NCBI GenBank assembly: GCA_017302355.1
Contig: JAFLDQ010000071.1
Coordinates: 1-16,073, forward strand
Length of the DNA stretch: 16,073 nucleotides
Source of the DNA: Dechloromonas sp.
GTDB lineage: Bacteria; Pseudomonadota; Gammaproteobacteria; Burkholderiales; Rhodocyclaceae
Direction of reading: 5' to 3'
The position numbers were made by a program, and so were the translations under genes. The notes beneath the pieces were generated by a model. The model worked only from the letters and a program-made list of their open reading frames with translations. It was not told the origin of the DNA and ran no database searches. Positions within the stretch are counted from its first letter, which is position 1. Each line of letters opens with the position of its first letter. Positions 7,988-15,638 of the stretch are shown here, one piece after another.

Positions 7988-8007
7988 ATCGCCCTCTCCG
8001 GCCCGCC

Positions 8008-8478
8008 ATGATCGCCGTCGTCCTCCACCAGCCCGAGATTCCGCCGAACACCGGCAACATCATCCGCCTGTGCGCCAACACCGGCGCCGAGCTCCATCTC
8101 GTCGAGCCGCTCGGCTTCGATTTCAGCGACAAGGCGCTGCGCCGCGCCGGCCTCGACTATCACGAATTCGCCCGCGTCATCCGCCACGCCGGCTGGAGCC
8201 CCTGCCGCGCCGCCCTCGGCCAGCGCCGGCGGTGGGCGATGACGACGCGCGGCAGCGCCAGCCTCTTCGCCAGCGAACTGGGCAGCGACGACGCCTTCGT
8301 CTTCGGCTCGGAAACCGCCGGCCTCCCCGCCTCCATCCTCGACCGGTTCCCCCCGGCGCAGCGCCTGCGCCTGCCGATGCGCCCCGGCCAGCGCAGCCTC
8401 AACCTGGCCAACGCCGTCGCCGTCACCGTCACCGTCTACGAGGCCTGGCGCCGCGGCGGATTCGCCGGCGCCGCCTGA
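8008..8478 (+). CDS. trmL: TrmL, tRNA (cytidine/uridine-34-2'-O)-methyltransferase
   Basis: SPOUT-class (trefoil-knot) enzyme that methylates the 2'-OH of the wobble base of tRNA-Leu isoacceptors. 156 residues, the family's usual length. Motifs: IAVVLHQPEIPPNTGNIIRL, CANTGAELHLVEPLGF, FGSETAGLP (usually FGPETRGLP), and the knot motif RSLNLANAVAVTVTVYEAWR. I chose the ATG at 8008 over the in-frame TTG at 7984 because homology starts with MIAVVLHQPEIP. It begins 20 nt after higA, and comF lies just upstream of the TA pair, so the TA pair probably interrupted a comF-trmL operon. Confidence 0.94.
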   Translation: MIAVVLHQPEIPPNTGNIIRLCANTGAELHLVEPLGFDFSDKALRRAGLDYHEFARVIRHAGWSPCRAALGQRRRWAMTTRGSASLFASELGSDDAFVFGSETAGLPASILDRFPPAQRLRLPMRPGQRSLNLANAVAVTVTVYEAWRRGGFAGAA

Positions 8479-8556
8479 CCGGCGCCCGCCGCGCCGGGAA
8501 TTGTTGCATCAGCGCAACAGGAATGCCCCAAACCTCGCGCACAGGCAAAACATCCG

Positions 8557-8585
8557 TTGCCCCCCCGCCCGCTCTTTGCCAGAAT
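8557..8585 (+). promoter_or_regulatory. Candidate porin promoter with extended -10
   Basis: -35 TTGCCC (8557-8562, 4 of 6), 17-nt spacer, -10 CAGAAT (8580-8585, 4 of 6) preceded by TG at 8577-8578, an extended -10. Transcription would start near 8592 and leave a ~77-nt leader. This is a prediction from spacing only. Confidence 0.4.
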
Positions 8586-8595
8586 CGGTCCAACT

Positions 8596-8642
8596 TCTCG
8601 AATCGAGAGGTAAAGCTTAATCGACTCGCAAGACGAGATTAA
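8596..8642 (+). promoter_or_regulatory. Porin 5' leader: two stem-loops before the ribosome site
   Basis: First: palindrome TCTCGA-A-TCGAGA (8596-8608). Second: TTAAT (8617-8621), bulge CGA, CTCG (8625-8628), loop CAAGA, CGAG (8634-8637), ATTAA (8638-8642). The strong ribosome site AAGGAG (8655-8660) follows at once and is not paired. Such leaders can stabilise porin mRNA or serve as targets for regulators; which applies here is not known. Confidence 0.5.
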
Positions 8643-8668
8643 AAACTAACCACTAAGGAGAAATTCTG

Positions 8669-10144
8669 ATGCAAAAGAAACTCATCGCCCTGGCAGTCGC
8701 CGGTCTGGCCTCGTCGGCCGCCTTCGCGCAGACCAATGTCGTCGTCTACGGCGTCGCCGACGGATCGTTCGACTATGTCTGGACGAGCGGCCGGGACGTA
8801 CAAACCGTCACGTCCTATAATGACAGCATCGTAACTGGCGGCAATACTGAACGCTGGACCGGTGTTTCCACCATGCGCCAGTCGGCGGACTTCGACGGCA
8901 ACACCCGTGTCTCCGCCAATTCTTCCTACCTCGGCTTCAAGGGCAGCGAAGACCTGGGCAACGGCCTCAAGGCCATCTTCCAGTATGAAATGGGCCTAGA
9001 CTTCACGGCCGGCAACTCCGCCCTGACCGCCAACCGCGACTCGTTCGTCGGCCTCAGCCACGCCAACGCCGGCACCGTCGTCCTCGGCAACCTGACCGGC
9101 CCGACCCGCGCCCTCGGCGCCGCCCTCGACGTCTTCCCCGGCGCCACCGGCATCGGCGCCAACAGCGCCATGCTCGGCAAACTCGCCGGCGCCAGGTTGG
9201 ACGTCCCCTACGCGACTTACAACCGGACTACCGGTCCGGGTTTCGCTGTGACCGGTGCAGGCGTCGTCAACACCACCTGGGTGAATGAGACTGCGGGAAC
9301 GGCCAGCGGCTGCGCAACAAGGGGTATGACCTGCACCTCGATCTTCGATACCCGCTTTGGCAACTCGATCGCCTATCTGTCCCCGAACTGGGGAGGCTTC
9401 TCGTTCGCCGCCGCCTACGTCGCCAACGAGAACAAGTCTGCAGACTGGGGTAACACCTACATGAACAGTGTGGATACGTACCGGCTCAACCTTGACCCTG
9501 TCGCCACTGTCTCTACTTCCACCATCGTGCCTTTCAACCAATTGCAGCAACAGCCGTTGAACACCTATGGCTATGACATCGGCGCCAAGTGGGAAGGCAT
9601 GGGCTTCATGGCTGCCGCGACCTACAACTGGATCCAGTTTGGTGATCTCCTTGACCAGACGGTGGACAACATCCGGGTCGGCGGCATGTACACCGCCCCG
9701 AACTGGTCCGTCCGCGCGATGTGGGAGCAGACCCAGGCGAAGGCGGACAGCAACTTCTTCTTTGCCGACACCAAGCAGCAGAAGTATGGTCTGGGCGCCA
9801 CGTTCAGCTTCGGCAAGACAACCCTGGTCGGCCAGTGGTACGGCGCCAACGACGCCGACAACACCAACGACACCGGCTCCAACTTCTACACCCTCGGCGC
9901 ACAGTACAACCTGTCCAAGCGCACGATGCTGAAGGCGGTGTGGGCCTATGTCGACAACGACAGCAACGCGCAGTTCGACTTCGGCATCAATTCCGTCGGC
10001 GGGTTCAGCCGCGCCGCCGTTGGACAACGTTACGTCGAAACCGGTGCGGATTACCGTCGGGTCGACCAGGGTACCGGGGTAGCCTCAACCGGCAACGGTG
10101 CGGGCGTCCAGGGTATCCAGGTTGGCATTCGTCACTCCTTCTAA
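8669..10144 (+). CDS. General porin, Gram-negative trimeric type
   Basis: Outer-membrane beta-barrel that lets small hydrophilic solutes cross; the betaproteobacterial general porin family. 491 residues, somewhat longer than the ~350-400 common in this family, because of inserted loops. Signal peptide MQKKLIALAVAGLASSAAFA cut before QTNVVVYGVADGS. Family landmarks: SSYLGFKGSEDLGNGLKAIFQYE, SFVGLSHANAGTVVLGNL, LSKRTMLKAVWAYVDND, and the terminal strand GIQVGIRHSF with C-terminal Phe, the signal for BAM insertion. Loops near residues 180-230 and 265-300 use less GC-rich codons, as expected of fast-changing surface loops. Monocistronic: a good ribosome site and leader in front, a strong terminator behind. 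Confidence 0.93.
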   Translation: MQKKLIALAVAGLASSAAFAQTNVVVYGVADGSFDYVWTSGRDVQTVTSYNDSIVTGGNTERWTGVSTMRQSADFDGNTRVSANSSYLGFKGSEDLGNGLKAIFQYEMGLDFTAGNSALTANRDSFVGLSHANAGTVVLGNLTGPTRALGAALDVFPGATGIGANSAMLGKLAGARLDVPYATYNRTTGPGFAVTGAGVVNTTWVNETAGTASGCATRGMTCTSIFDTRFGNSIAYLSPNWGGFSFAAAYVANENKSADWGNTYMNSVDTYRLNLDPVATVSTSTIVPFNQLQQQPLNTYGYDIGAKWEGMGFMAAATYNWIQFGDLLDQTVDNIRVGGMYTAPNWSVRAMWEQTQAKADSNFFFADTKQQKYGLGATFSFGKTTLVGQWYGANDADNTNDTGSNFYTLGAQYNLSKRTMLKAVWAYVDNDSNAQFDFGINSVGGFSRAAVGQRYVETGADYRRVDQGTGVASTGNGAGVQGIQVGIRHSF

Positions 10145-10170
10145 GCCGGTCTGACCGGTTGAAGAACGAA

Positions 10171-10197
10171 ACGGGCGCTTCGGCGCCCGTTTTTTTG
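10171..10197 (+). terminator. Rho-independent terminator of the porin gene
   Basis: Perfect 8-bp stem ACGGGCGC (10171-10178), UUCG tetraloop (10179-10182), GCGCCCGT (10183-10190), followed by a run of T to 10197. It lies 26 nt after the porin stop. Confidence 0.95.
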
Positions 10198-10235
10198 TTG
10201 CCGCGTCGCCGGCGCAATCGGCGGCGCGACAACAA

Positions 10236-10255
10236 GGGCGCCCCGCGGGGCGCCC
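10236..10255. repeat. 20-bp perfect GC palindrome
   Basis: GGGCGCCCCGCGGGGCGCCC equals its own reverse complement. It follows the porin terminator by 39 nt, with another possible stem just before it (GCGTCGCCG at 10203-10211 against CGGCGGCGC at 10219-10227, one G-T). A weak T-run comes after it on the plus strand (10262-10265). It may be a back-up terminator. Confidence 0.45.
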
Positions 10256-10328
10256 CTGCTGTTTTCCAGCTATCCGTATCTGGCCGTGCTTCAGGAATCC
10301 GAATCGGCTTCTGTCATCTTGGCGTAAT

Positions 10329-10389
10329 ACCGGATTTTGCTGTCGTCTCGTGACGCTTGTTGCGTTACCATGAAACCGGATTTTGTTGT
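10329..10389. repeat. 15-bp direct repeat upstream of mntA (first copy)
   Basis: ACCGGATTTTGCTGT (10329-10343) and ACCGGATTTTGTTGT (10375-10389), one mismatch, 46 bp start to start. The second copy ends 10 nt before the chosen mntA ATG. Position and spacing would suit paired binding sites for the module's own regulator, but this is inference. No convincing -35/-10 pair was found here. Confidence 0.4.
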
Positions 10390-10399
10390 GGGAGAGCAC

Positions 10400-10690
10400 A
10401 TGAAGCCCTCTGAAGCCTTGGCCTCGAACCGTGCCGCGATTCGGCATGTGGTCGAGTCTCACCGCGCCCGCAACGCGCGGGTGTTCGGCTCCGTGCTGCG
10501 CGGCCAAGACACAGACAGCAGCGACCTGGACCTCCTGATCGACCCGACGCCGGAGACGACACTGATGGACGTGGCCACCATCCAGGTGGAACTGCAACGT
10601 CTTCTCGGCGTGTCGGTCGATGTGCTGACGCCCAGGGCCTTGCCCGACGCCTTCCGCAGTCGCGTTCTCTCTGAGGCTGTACCGGTTTGA
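10400..10690 (+). CDS. mntA: MntA-type nucleotidyltransferase antitoxin (first pair)
   Basis: Minimal nucleotidyltransferase, the antitoxin of a HEPN/MNT type TA module. Characterised relatives inactivate HepT by adding AMP residues near its active site. 96 residues. Nucleotidyltransferase signature: G30-S-V-L-R-G-Q-D-T-D-S-S-D42-L-D44-LLID, with the two metal-binding Asp. Then the usual helix (VATIQVELQRLLGVSVDVLT) and the third acidic strand (VDVLT). I chose the ATG at 10400 because GGGAGAG lies 5-10 nt upstream; the in-frame ATG at 10370 has no ribosome site. Its stop overlaps a possible TTG start of hepT. Confidence 0.9.
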   Translation: MKPSEALASNRAAIRHVVESHRARNARVFGSVLRGQDTDSSDLDLLIDPTPETTLMDVATIQVELQRLLGVSVDVLTPRALPDAFRSRVLSEAVPV

Positions 10691-10698
10691 CCAAGGCT

Positions 10699-11073
10699 AT
10701 GCGCGTCCCGGACTACCTCGGGCACATCGTGAAAGCGATCGAACGCATCGACCGCCATACGGCAGACATGGATGAGGTCGCTTTCCTGAACAGTGAACTG
10801 GTGCAAGACGCCGTGATCCGCAACATTGAAATCATTGGCGAGGCATCGAATAGCATCCAGCGCGTGGCCCCGGAGTTCGCCGCACGGCACGACGACATTC
10901 CCTGGCAGGTCATGTACACAATGCGTAACCGTGTCTCGCATGGGTATGACAAGGTGGACTTGGAAATCGTCTGGAAGACGATCCACAGCGATCTTCCGGG
11001 GCTGTATCGGCAGGTACAAGAGGCCGTTCAAAGCTTCCCGCGTGACGATAACAGCCTTGGAATGAAACCATGA
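10699..11073 (+). CDS. hepT: HepT-type HEPN ribonuclease toxin (first pair)
   Basis: HEPN-domain RNase, toxin partner of the MntA just upstream. 124 residues, mostly helical. The catalytic R-x4-H motif is R76-N-R-V-S-H81 followed by G-Y83, the tyrosine that MntA modifies in characterised systems. Also typical: VPDYLGHIVKAIERI, DAVIRNIEIIGEASN and LPGLYRQVQEAV. The start is uncertain: ATG at 10699, or TTG at 10687, which overlaps the mntA stop (TTGA) and adds MTKA. It looks intact. A 17-bp palindrome (11118-11134) followed by TTTATG lies 45 nt downstream. Confidence 0.9.
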   Translation: MRVPDYLGHIVKAIERIDRHTADMDEVAFLNSELVQDAVIRNIEIIGEASNSIQRVAPEFAARHDDIPWQVMYTMRNRVSHGYDKVDLEIVWKTIHSDLPGLYRQVQEAVQSFPRDDNSLGMKP

Positions 11074-11117
11074 CGGGGCCGGACTTCCGCAAGGGGCTAC
11101 CCGGCGCTGGCGCTTCC

Positions 11118-11134
11118 GGTCCTGCGGCAGGACC
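11118..11134 (+). terminator. Weak hairpin after hepT, possible terminator
   Basis: GGTCCTGC-G-GCAGGACC (11118-11134) is a near-perfect palindrome followed by TTTATG. A second stem, CCCTGC (11181-11186)/GCAGGG (11194-11199), lies farther on. Both T-runs are poor, so termination is only possible. The rest of 11074-11227 holds no gene that I can see. Confidence 0.35.
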
Positions 11135-11224
11135 TTTATGGAGTCTCTGCCGGCGGCGAACGCCAAACGGGGCATGACCGCCCTGCGTAAGTAGCAGGGT
11201 ATACCGCCCTTCCCGTCGAATCCT

Positions 11225-11284
11225 GGCTCAGCCGAGCAGGATCAGGTTGTCGCGGTGGATGATTTCCGGTTCGTCGACATGGCC
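11225..11284 (-). repeat. Direct repeat copy 1: duplicated proB 3' end
   Basis: 60 bp matching 11951-12010 at 55 positions, same orientation, offset 726. On the minus strand it encodes [18 protein letters not shown] followed by a TGA stop (11230-11228), against [18 protein letters not shown] in the intact gene. Inside the coding part, the differences are two silent changes plus a double change that turns Tyr into His. No other part of proB is present. Confidence 0.9.
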
Positions 11285-11598
11285 CATCGGCCGCACCCGA
11301 ACAATCCGTCAGTGTTCATCCGAACAATTCGCTGTGCGAGCCGAGACGGGGCCAGGCGCAAGGTGTCGGCATCGGGTTTGCGGTAGATCAGAAGCAGATC
11401 GGGCTTGACATGACACTCACGGTAGCCTGCCCAATCGCCGCTCAGATCATGATCGCGGTACCGTGGGTCCGGCGGCCGATCTTCGGCCAAGTCCACGAGC
11501 ACGGTCATCAGGTCGGCGTCAAGCGTTGCCCGGTGGCGGCCCTTGCTTTCCCGTTTATAGTCACGCTTGAACGCCGTTGAACGTTCAATCGTCCGCAT
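11242..11598 (-). pseudogene. yafQ: YafQ/RelE-family toxin with frameshifted C-terminus
   Basis: Ribosome-dependent mRNA endonuclease of the YafQ group, downstream of its RelB/DinJ antitoxin (14-bp overlap). Normal up to about residue 83: MRTIERSTAFKRDYKRESKG, RYRDHDLSGDWAGYRECHVK with H50 and H63, PDLLLIYRKPDADTLRLA. Then the frame goes to PSRLAQRIVR... and runs into the duplicated proB end, giving 118 residues instead of ~92. Removing one C from the run at 11348-11351 (GGGG on plus) restores ARLGSHSELFG and a stop at 11316, which supplies the conserved catalytic His of GSHSELF. So it carries a one-base insertion in a homopolymer: either an inactive toxin or a sequencing error. Confidence 0.85.
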
Positions 11599-11851
11599 GC
11601 AAGTCCGCCATCAGCGCCCCGACGGTGGCGAAACTCTTCCCCTTGCCGGCCTCGAGCTCGGCTATGGCCTTGCGCGTCGTTGCGTTCGGCGCCTTGATCT
11701 CGAAAGGCATGCGTCGCTCATCGGCAATCCGCAACATGAGCAGGCGAATGGCGTCCGAGATCGACAGCCCCATTTCCTGCAGCGCCTCGGAGGCACGCTC
11801 CTTCGTGTCGGTGTCAATGCGAGCGCGGACATACGTATCGACGGTGCTCAT
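11585..11851 (-). CDS. relB: RelB/DinJ-family antitoxin
   Basis: Antitoxin of the RelB/DinJ family, 88 residues. The N-terminal ribbon-helix-helix DNA-binding part is visible: STVDTYVRARIDTDTKERAS, EALQEMGLSISDAIRLLMLR. The C-terminal tail (NATTRKAIAELEAGKGKSFA, VGALMADLHADD) wraps the toxin. The frame is open from 11917, but the ATG at 11851 has GGAGAGG upstream and gives the family's normal start. The antitoxin precedes the toxin and overlaps it by 14 bp. A near-perfect operator sits 40 nt upstream. Lower GC than proB, in line with its arrival as a cassette. Confidence 0.9.
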   Translation of the reverse strand: MSTVDTYVRARIDTDTKERASEALQEMGLSISDAIRLLMLRIADERRMPFEIKAPNATTRKAIAELEAGKGKSFATVGALMADLHADD

Positions 11852-11890
11852 CTGAAGCCTCTCCAGGTTCGGTTGTTGATGTACCTCGAT

Positions 11891-11911
11891 TGTAGTCACA
11901 AGATGACTACA
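11891..11911. promoter_or_regulatory. Inverted-repeat operator upstream of relB
   Basis: TGTAGTCA (11891-11898), spacer CAAGA, TGACTACA (11904-11911): perfect 8-bp arms centred about 50 nt before the relB ATG. RelB-type ribbon-helix-helix proteins bind such palindromes to repress their own operon. The surrounding DNA is AT-rich compared with the rest of the window. No clean -35/-10 pair is visible next to it. Confidence 0.7.
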
Positions 11912-11950
11912 CAACAAGAGCCGGGGGAATCCGTGCTCCCGTCAATTTTC

Positions 11951-12010
11951 GGTTCAGCCAAGCAGGATCAGGTTGTCGCGGTGGATGATTTCCGGTTCAT
12001 CGACGTAGCC
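11951..12010 (-). repeat. Direct repeat copy 2: 3' end of the intact proB
   Basis: Partner of 11225-11284 (55 of 60 identical). The two copies bracket the relB-yafQ cassette exactly, as expected if a cassette carrying its own proB tail was inserted at the end of proB. Confidence 0.9.
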
Positions 12011-13072
12011 GAGCAGGTTCTCGATTTCGGCCGTCGACTTGCGGGCGATCAGGCGCGCTTCGCCGCTGCCGTAGTTGCTCAGGCCGCGGGCGATTTCCCG
12101 CCCGTCGGGGGCGATGCAGGCGACCGCCGCGCCGCGGCCGAAATCGCCCTCGGCGACGACGACGCCGATCGGCAGCAGGCTTTTGCCGGCTTTCAGCGCG
12201 TTGACCGCACCGGCGTCGAGCAGCAACCGGCCCGCCAGTTGCAGGTGGTCGGCCAGCCACTGCTTGCGCGCCGCCAGCGGCGGGGTCTGCGACACGAGCA
12301 GCGTGCCAACCGCCTCGCCAGCGGCGAGACGGATGAGAGCGCCGGCTTCGCGGCCGCTGGCGATCGCCGTGTGCGTCCCGCTCTGCGCGGCGCGTTTGGC
12401 GGCGATAACCTTGGTAATCATGCCGCCCTTGCCGATGGCGCTGCCGGCGCCGCCGGCCATCGCTTCGAGCGCCGCGTCGCCGGCCGTCGCCTCGCGGATC
12501 AGCGTCGCCGACGGATCCTTGCGCGGGTCGGCGGTGTAGAGTCCGGCCTGGTCGGTCAGGATGATCAGCGCATCGGCCTCGATCAGGTTGGCGACCAGCG
12601 CGCCCAGCGTATCGTTGTCGCCGAACTTGATCTCGTCGGTGACCACCGTGTCGTTTTCGTTGATGATCGGCACGACGCCGAGTCCGAGCAGCGTCGTCAG
12701 CGTCGACCGCGCGTTCAGGTAACGCTTGCGGTCGGCGAGGTCGTCATGGGTCAGCAGGATCTGCGCGGTATGCAGACCATGTCCGGCGAAGGCGCCTTCA
12801 TAGACCTGGACCAGCCCCATCTGGCCGACGGCGGCCGCCGCCTGCAGCTCATGGACCGTCCTTGGCCGCTTCGCCCAGCCGAGGCGCTGCATGCCGCAGG
12901 CGATGGCGCCCGAGGAAACCAGCACGACCTCCCGGCCCTGGCGCCGCAGGACGCCGATCTGGCGCGCCCAGTCCTGGATGGCGGCGAGGTCGAGACCGGC
13001 CCCGTTGTTGGTGACGAGGGCGGAGCCGACCTTGACGACGAGACGGCGGGCGGTGGCGAGGCGGGTGGTCAC
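11954..13072 (-). CDS. proB: ProB, glutamate 5-kinase
   Basis: Phosphorylates glutamate, the first step of proline synthesis; usually feedback-inhibited by proline. 372 residues. Amino-acid-kinase domain: [80 protein letters not shown]-like [13 protein letters not shown], and [15 protein letters not shown]-terminal PUA domain begins near residue 280 ([20 protein letters not shown]). Start is GTG at 13072, which overlaps the stop of hepT (GTGA). The 3' end is duplicated downstream at 11225-11284. Cytoplasmic. Confidence 0.96.
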   Translation of the reverse strand: MTTRLATARRLVVKVGSALVTNNGAGLDLAAIQDWARQIGVLRRQGREVVLVSSGAIACGMQRLGWAKRPRTVHELQAAAAVGQMGLVQVYEGAFAGHGLHTAQILLTHDDLADRKRYLNARSTLTTLLGLGVVPIINENDTVVTDEIKFGDNDTLGALVANLIEADALIILTDQAGLYTADPRKDPSATLIREATAGDAALEAMAGGAGSAIGKGGMITKVIAAKRAAQSGTHTAIASGREAGALIRLAAGEAVGTLLVSQTPPLAARKQWLADHLQLAGRLLLDAGAVNALKAGKSLLPIGVVVAEGDFGRGAAVACIAPDGREIARGLSNYGSGEARLIARKSTAEIENLLGYVDEPEIIHRDNLILLG

Positions 13073-13413
13073 GCCTGCGCTTCCAAGTGCTCCGCGACGG
13101 CTTGGCGCAGCGGTTGCAGATGCTGGCTGAGGATGGCCCAGATCAGTTCGTGGTCGAGACCGAGATACTCATGCGCGAGCTGGTTCCTGAATCCGGCTAT
13201 TTGCCGCCAGCGAATGGCAGGATGCATGCGCTCCAGAGTTTCAATACCGTAGTCCTTGAACGACTGCCCGACAATTTCAAGATTGCGCAGCAGCGCGTCG
13301 CGTATCACCCGATTTTCGAGAAAGTCATGCTTGCCCACCGACAGCAATTGCTCCTGGATGAAATCGATGCAATCGAGGGCATGAACCAGAAAGACAAGTG
13401 GGTCCTGCGTCAT
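13069..13413 (-). CDS. hepT: HepT-type HEPN ribonuclease toxin (second pair)
   Basis: HEPN-domain RNase toxin, 114 residues, partner of the MntA at 13410-13700. Catalytic R-x4-H motif R76-N-Q-L-A-H81 followed by E-Y83. Typical surroundings: [58 protein letters not shown]. It is only distantly like the first HepT, so the pairs are separate acquisitions and not a local duplication. It overlaps mntA by 4 nt in front and the proB GTG start by 4 nt behind, so it is embedded in an obgE-mntA-hepT-proB reading order. It appears intact. Confidence 0.9.
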   Translation of the reverse strand: MTQDPLVFLVHALDCIDFIQEQLLSVGKHDFLENRVIRDALLRNLEIVGQSFKDYGIETLERMHPAIRWRQIAGFRNQLAHEYLGLDHELIWAILSQHLQPLRQAVAEHLEAQA

Positions 13414-13700
13414 AGCGAGCGCGCTTCGTTGAGAATGCGATCCTTGAGGTAGGGAGACAGCCCGCCATCCGAAACGACATCGACCGCGACACCCAGCAGC
13501 TTCTCGACACCCTCTTTCAGGTCGATCAGATCGAACAGCGACGCCCCATCGCGAAAATGCACCAGCAGGTCGACATCGCTTCGTTCGTTCGCCTCACCGC
13601 GCGCCACGGAGCCAAAGACCCTGAGATTTTCAGCCTTGTGGCGGTCCGCCAGTGCGATCAGTTCGCTGCGTCGTGCACCCAACTGCTCAATGGTGATCAT
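13410..13700 (-). CDS. mntA: MntA-type nucleotidyltransferase antitoxin (second pair)
   Basis: Minimal nucleotidyltransferase antitoxin, 96 residues. Signature G30-S-V-A-R-G-E-A-N-E-R-S-D42-V-D44-LLV, then DGASLFDLIDLKEGVEKLLG and the third acidic strand VDVVSDGGLSPYLKDRIL. It starts with ATG 6 nt after the obgE stop and its stop overlaps the hepT start (ATGA), so it is translated as part of the obgE-proB transcript and has no visible promoter of its own. The role is inferred from characterised MntA proteins that AMPylate HepT. Confidence 0.9.
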   Translation of the reverse strand: MITIEQLGARRSELIALADRHKAENLRVFGSVARGEANERSDVDLLVHFRDGASLFDLIDLKEGVEKLLGVAVDVVSDGGLSPYLKDRILNEARSL

Positions 13701-13706
13701 GTCTGG

Positions 13707-14825
<1,119 letters not shown>

Positions 14826-14847
14826 TTTCCGTTTCCGCCGTCCCGGC

Positions 14848-15111
14848 TTATCCGGCAGCCGGAACGATGGTCACGGTGCGGCGATTCCGGGCGCCCTTGA
14901 CGGCGAACTGGACGACGCCATCCGCGAGCGCGAACAGGGTGTGATCCTTGCCGCAGCCGACATTTTCGCCCGGGTGGAATTCGGTGCCGCGCTGGCGGAC
15001 GATGATGTTGCCGGCGAGCACGAACTGGCCGCCGTAACGCTTGACGCCGAGGCGCTTCGACTCCGAATCGCGGCCGTTGCGTGAACTTCCGCCTGCTTTC
15101 TTGTGTGCCAT
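14848..15111 (-). CDS. rpmA: Ribosomal protein bL27
   Basis: 50S subunit protein near the peptidyl-transferase centre. 87 residues: [60 protein letters not shown], all standard. A strong ribosome site GAGGAG lies 8-13 nt before the ATG. Starts 21 nt after rplU on the same strand. Confidence 0.98.
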   Translation of the reverse strand: MAHKKAGGSSRNGRDSESKRLGVKRYGGQFVLAGNIIVRQRGTEFHPGENVGCGKDHTLFALADGVVQFAVKGARNRRTVTIVPAAG

Positions 15112-15132
15112 TTGCTAGCTCCTCTTGTCAAC

Positions 15133-15444
15133 TCAGACAGCGATCGTGTCGATGCGCAGTTCGGTGTAGTTCTGACGATGGCCCTGATGCTTCTGGTAGT
15201 GCTTGCGCCGGCGCATCTTGAAGATCTTGATCTTGTCGTGGCGGCCGTGGGAAACCACGGTGCACTGGACGGTGGCGCCAGCGACAAGCGGGGCGCCGAC
15301 CTTCACCGACTCGCCTTCGCCTACCATGAGGACCTGATCGAGGGTGATTTCTGCGCCAACTTCTGCCGGTATCTGTTCTACTTTGAGTTTTTGGCCGGCG
15401 CAAACGCGATACTGCTTGCCGCCGGTTTTTATGACCGCATACAT
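15133..15444 (-). CDS. rplU: Ribosomal protein bL21
   Basis: 50S subunit protein that binds 23S rRNA. 103 residues from the ATG at 15444: [40 protein letters not shown], and the RNA-binding C-terminal block [20 protein letters not shown]. Although the frame is open to 15468, the family always begins [14 protein letters not shown], and CGGAG lies upstream of that ATG. First gene of the rplU-rpmA-(obgE) operon. Confidence 0.98.
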   Translation of the reverse strand: MYAVIKTGGKQYRVCAGQKLKVEQIPAEVGAEITLDQVLMVGEGESVKVGAPLVAGATVQCTVVSHGRHDKIKIFKMRRRKHYQKHQGHRQNYTELRIDTIAV

Positions 15445-15490
15445 GGTTGGACTCCGAAAATGAACCAAGGGGTGTTACAGGGAACCGTGC

Positions 15491-15518
15491 ATTATACGGA
15501 AATGTTCCAGCAAGTCAA
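15491..15518 (-). promoter_or_regulatory. Strong promoter of the rplU-rpmA operon
   Basis: On the minus strand: -35 TTGACT (15518-15513, 5 of 6), 16-nt spacer, -10 TATAAT (15496-15491, perfect consensus). Transcription would start near 15484, about 40 nt before the rplU ATG. Strength fits a ribosomal protein operon. Confidence 0.85.
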
Positions 15519-15560
15519 AGCCTTGGCACGCGTTGTGGTAGACTTTCGGCCTTTCTCCCA

Positions 15561-15596
15561 CCCTCACCCCCGGCCCCTCTCCCTGAGGGCGAGGGG
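15561..15596. repeat. REP-like intergenic repeat with hairpin
   Basis: The CCCTCACCCC CGGCCCCTCT run followed by a GAGGGG arm resembles a short intergenic repeat that I know from many beta- and gammaproteobacterial genomes. The hairpin is CCCCTCTCCC (15574-15583), loop TGA, GGGCGAGGGG (15587-15596), one mismatch. It lies between the divergent rplU and FKBP genes, about 40 nt before the FKBP ATG. Whether it recurs elsewhere in this genome cannot be seen here. Confidence 0.6.
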
Positions 15597-15638
15597 AGAT
15601 TCGTGAGTCGTTTCGACTCGGCAAGACTGGAGCAGTTC

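Noticed and set aside
8502..8521. Terminator after trmL (TGTTGC/GCAACA hairpin)
   Set aside because: A stem exists, but no T-run follows on either strand.
11567..13252. 561-residue open frame opposite proB
   Set aside because: Antisense shadow of proB and hepT, produced by GC-rich codon periodicity; composition is not protein-like.
15522..15538. Sigma-54 promoter for the FKBP gene
   Set aside because: TTGGCACG matches the -24 element perfectly, but the -12 element reads GTGG where TTGC is required.
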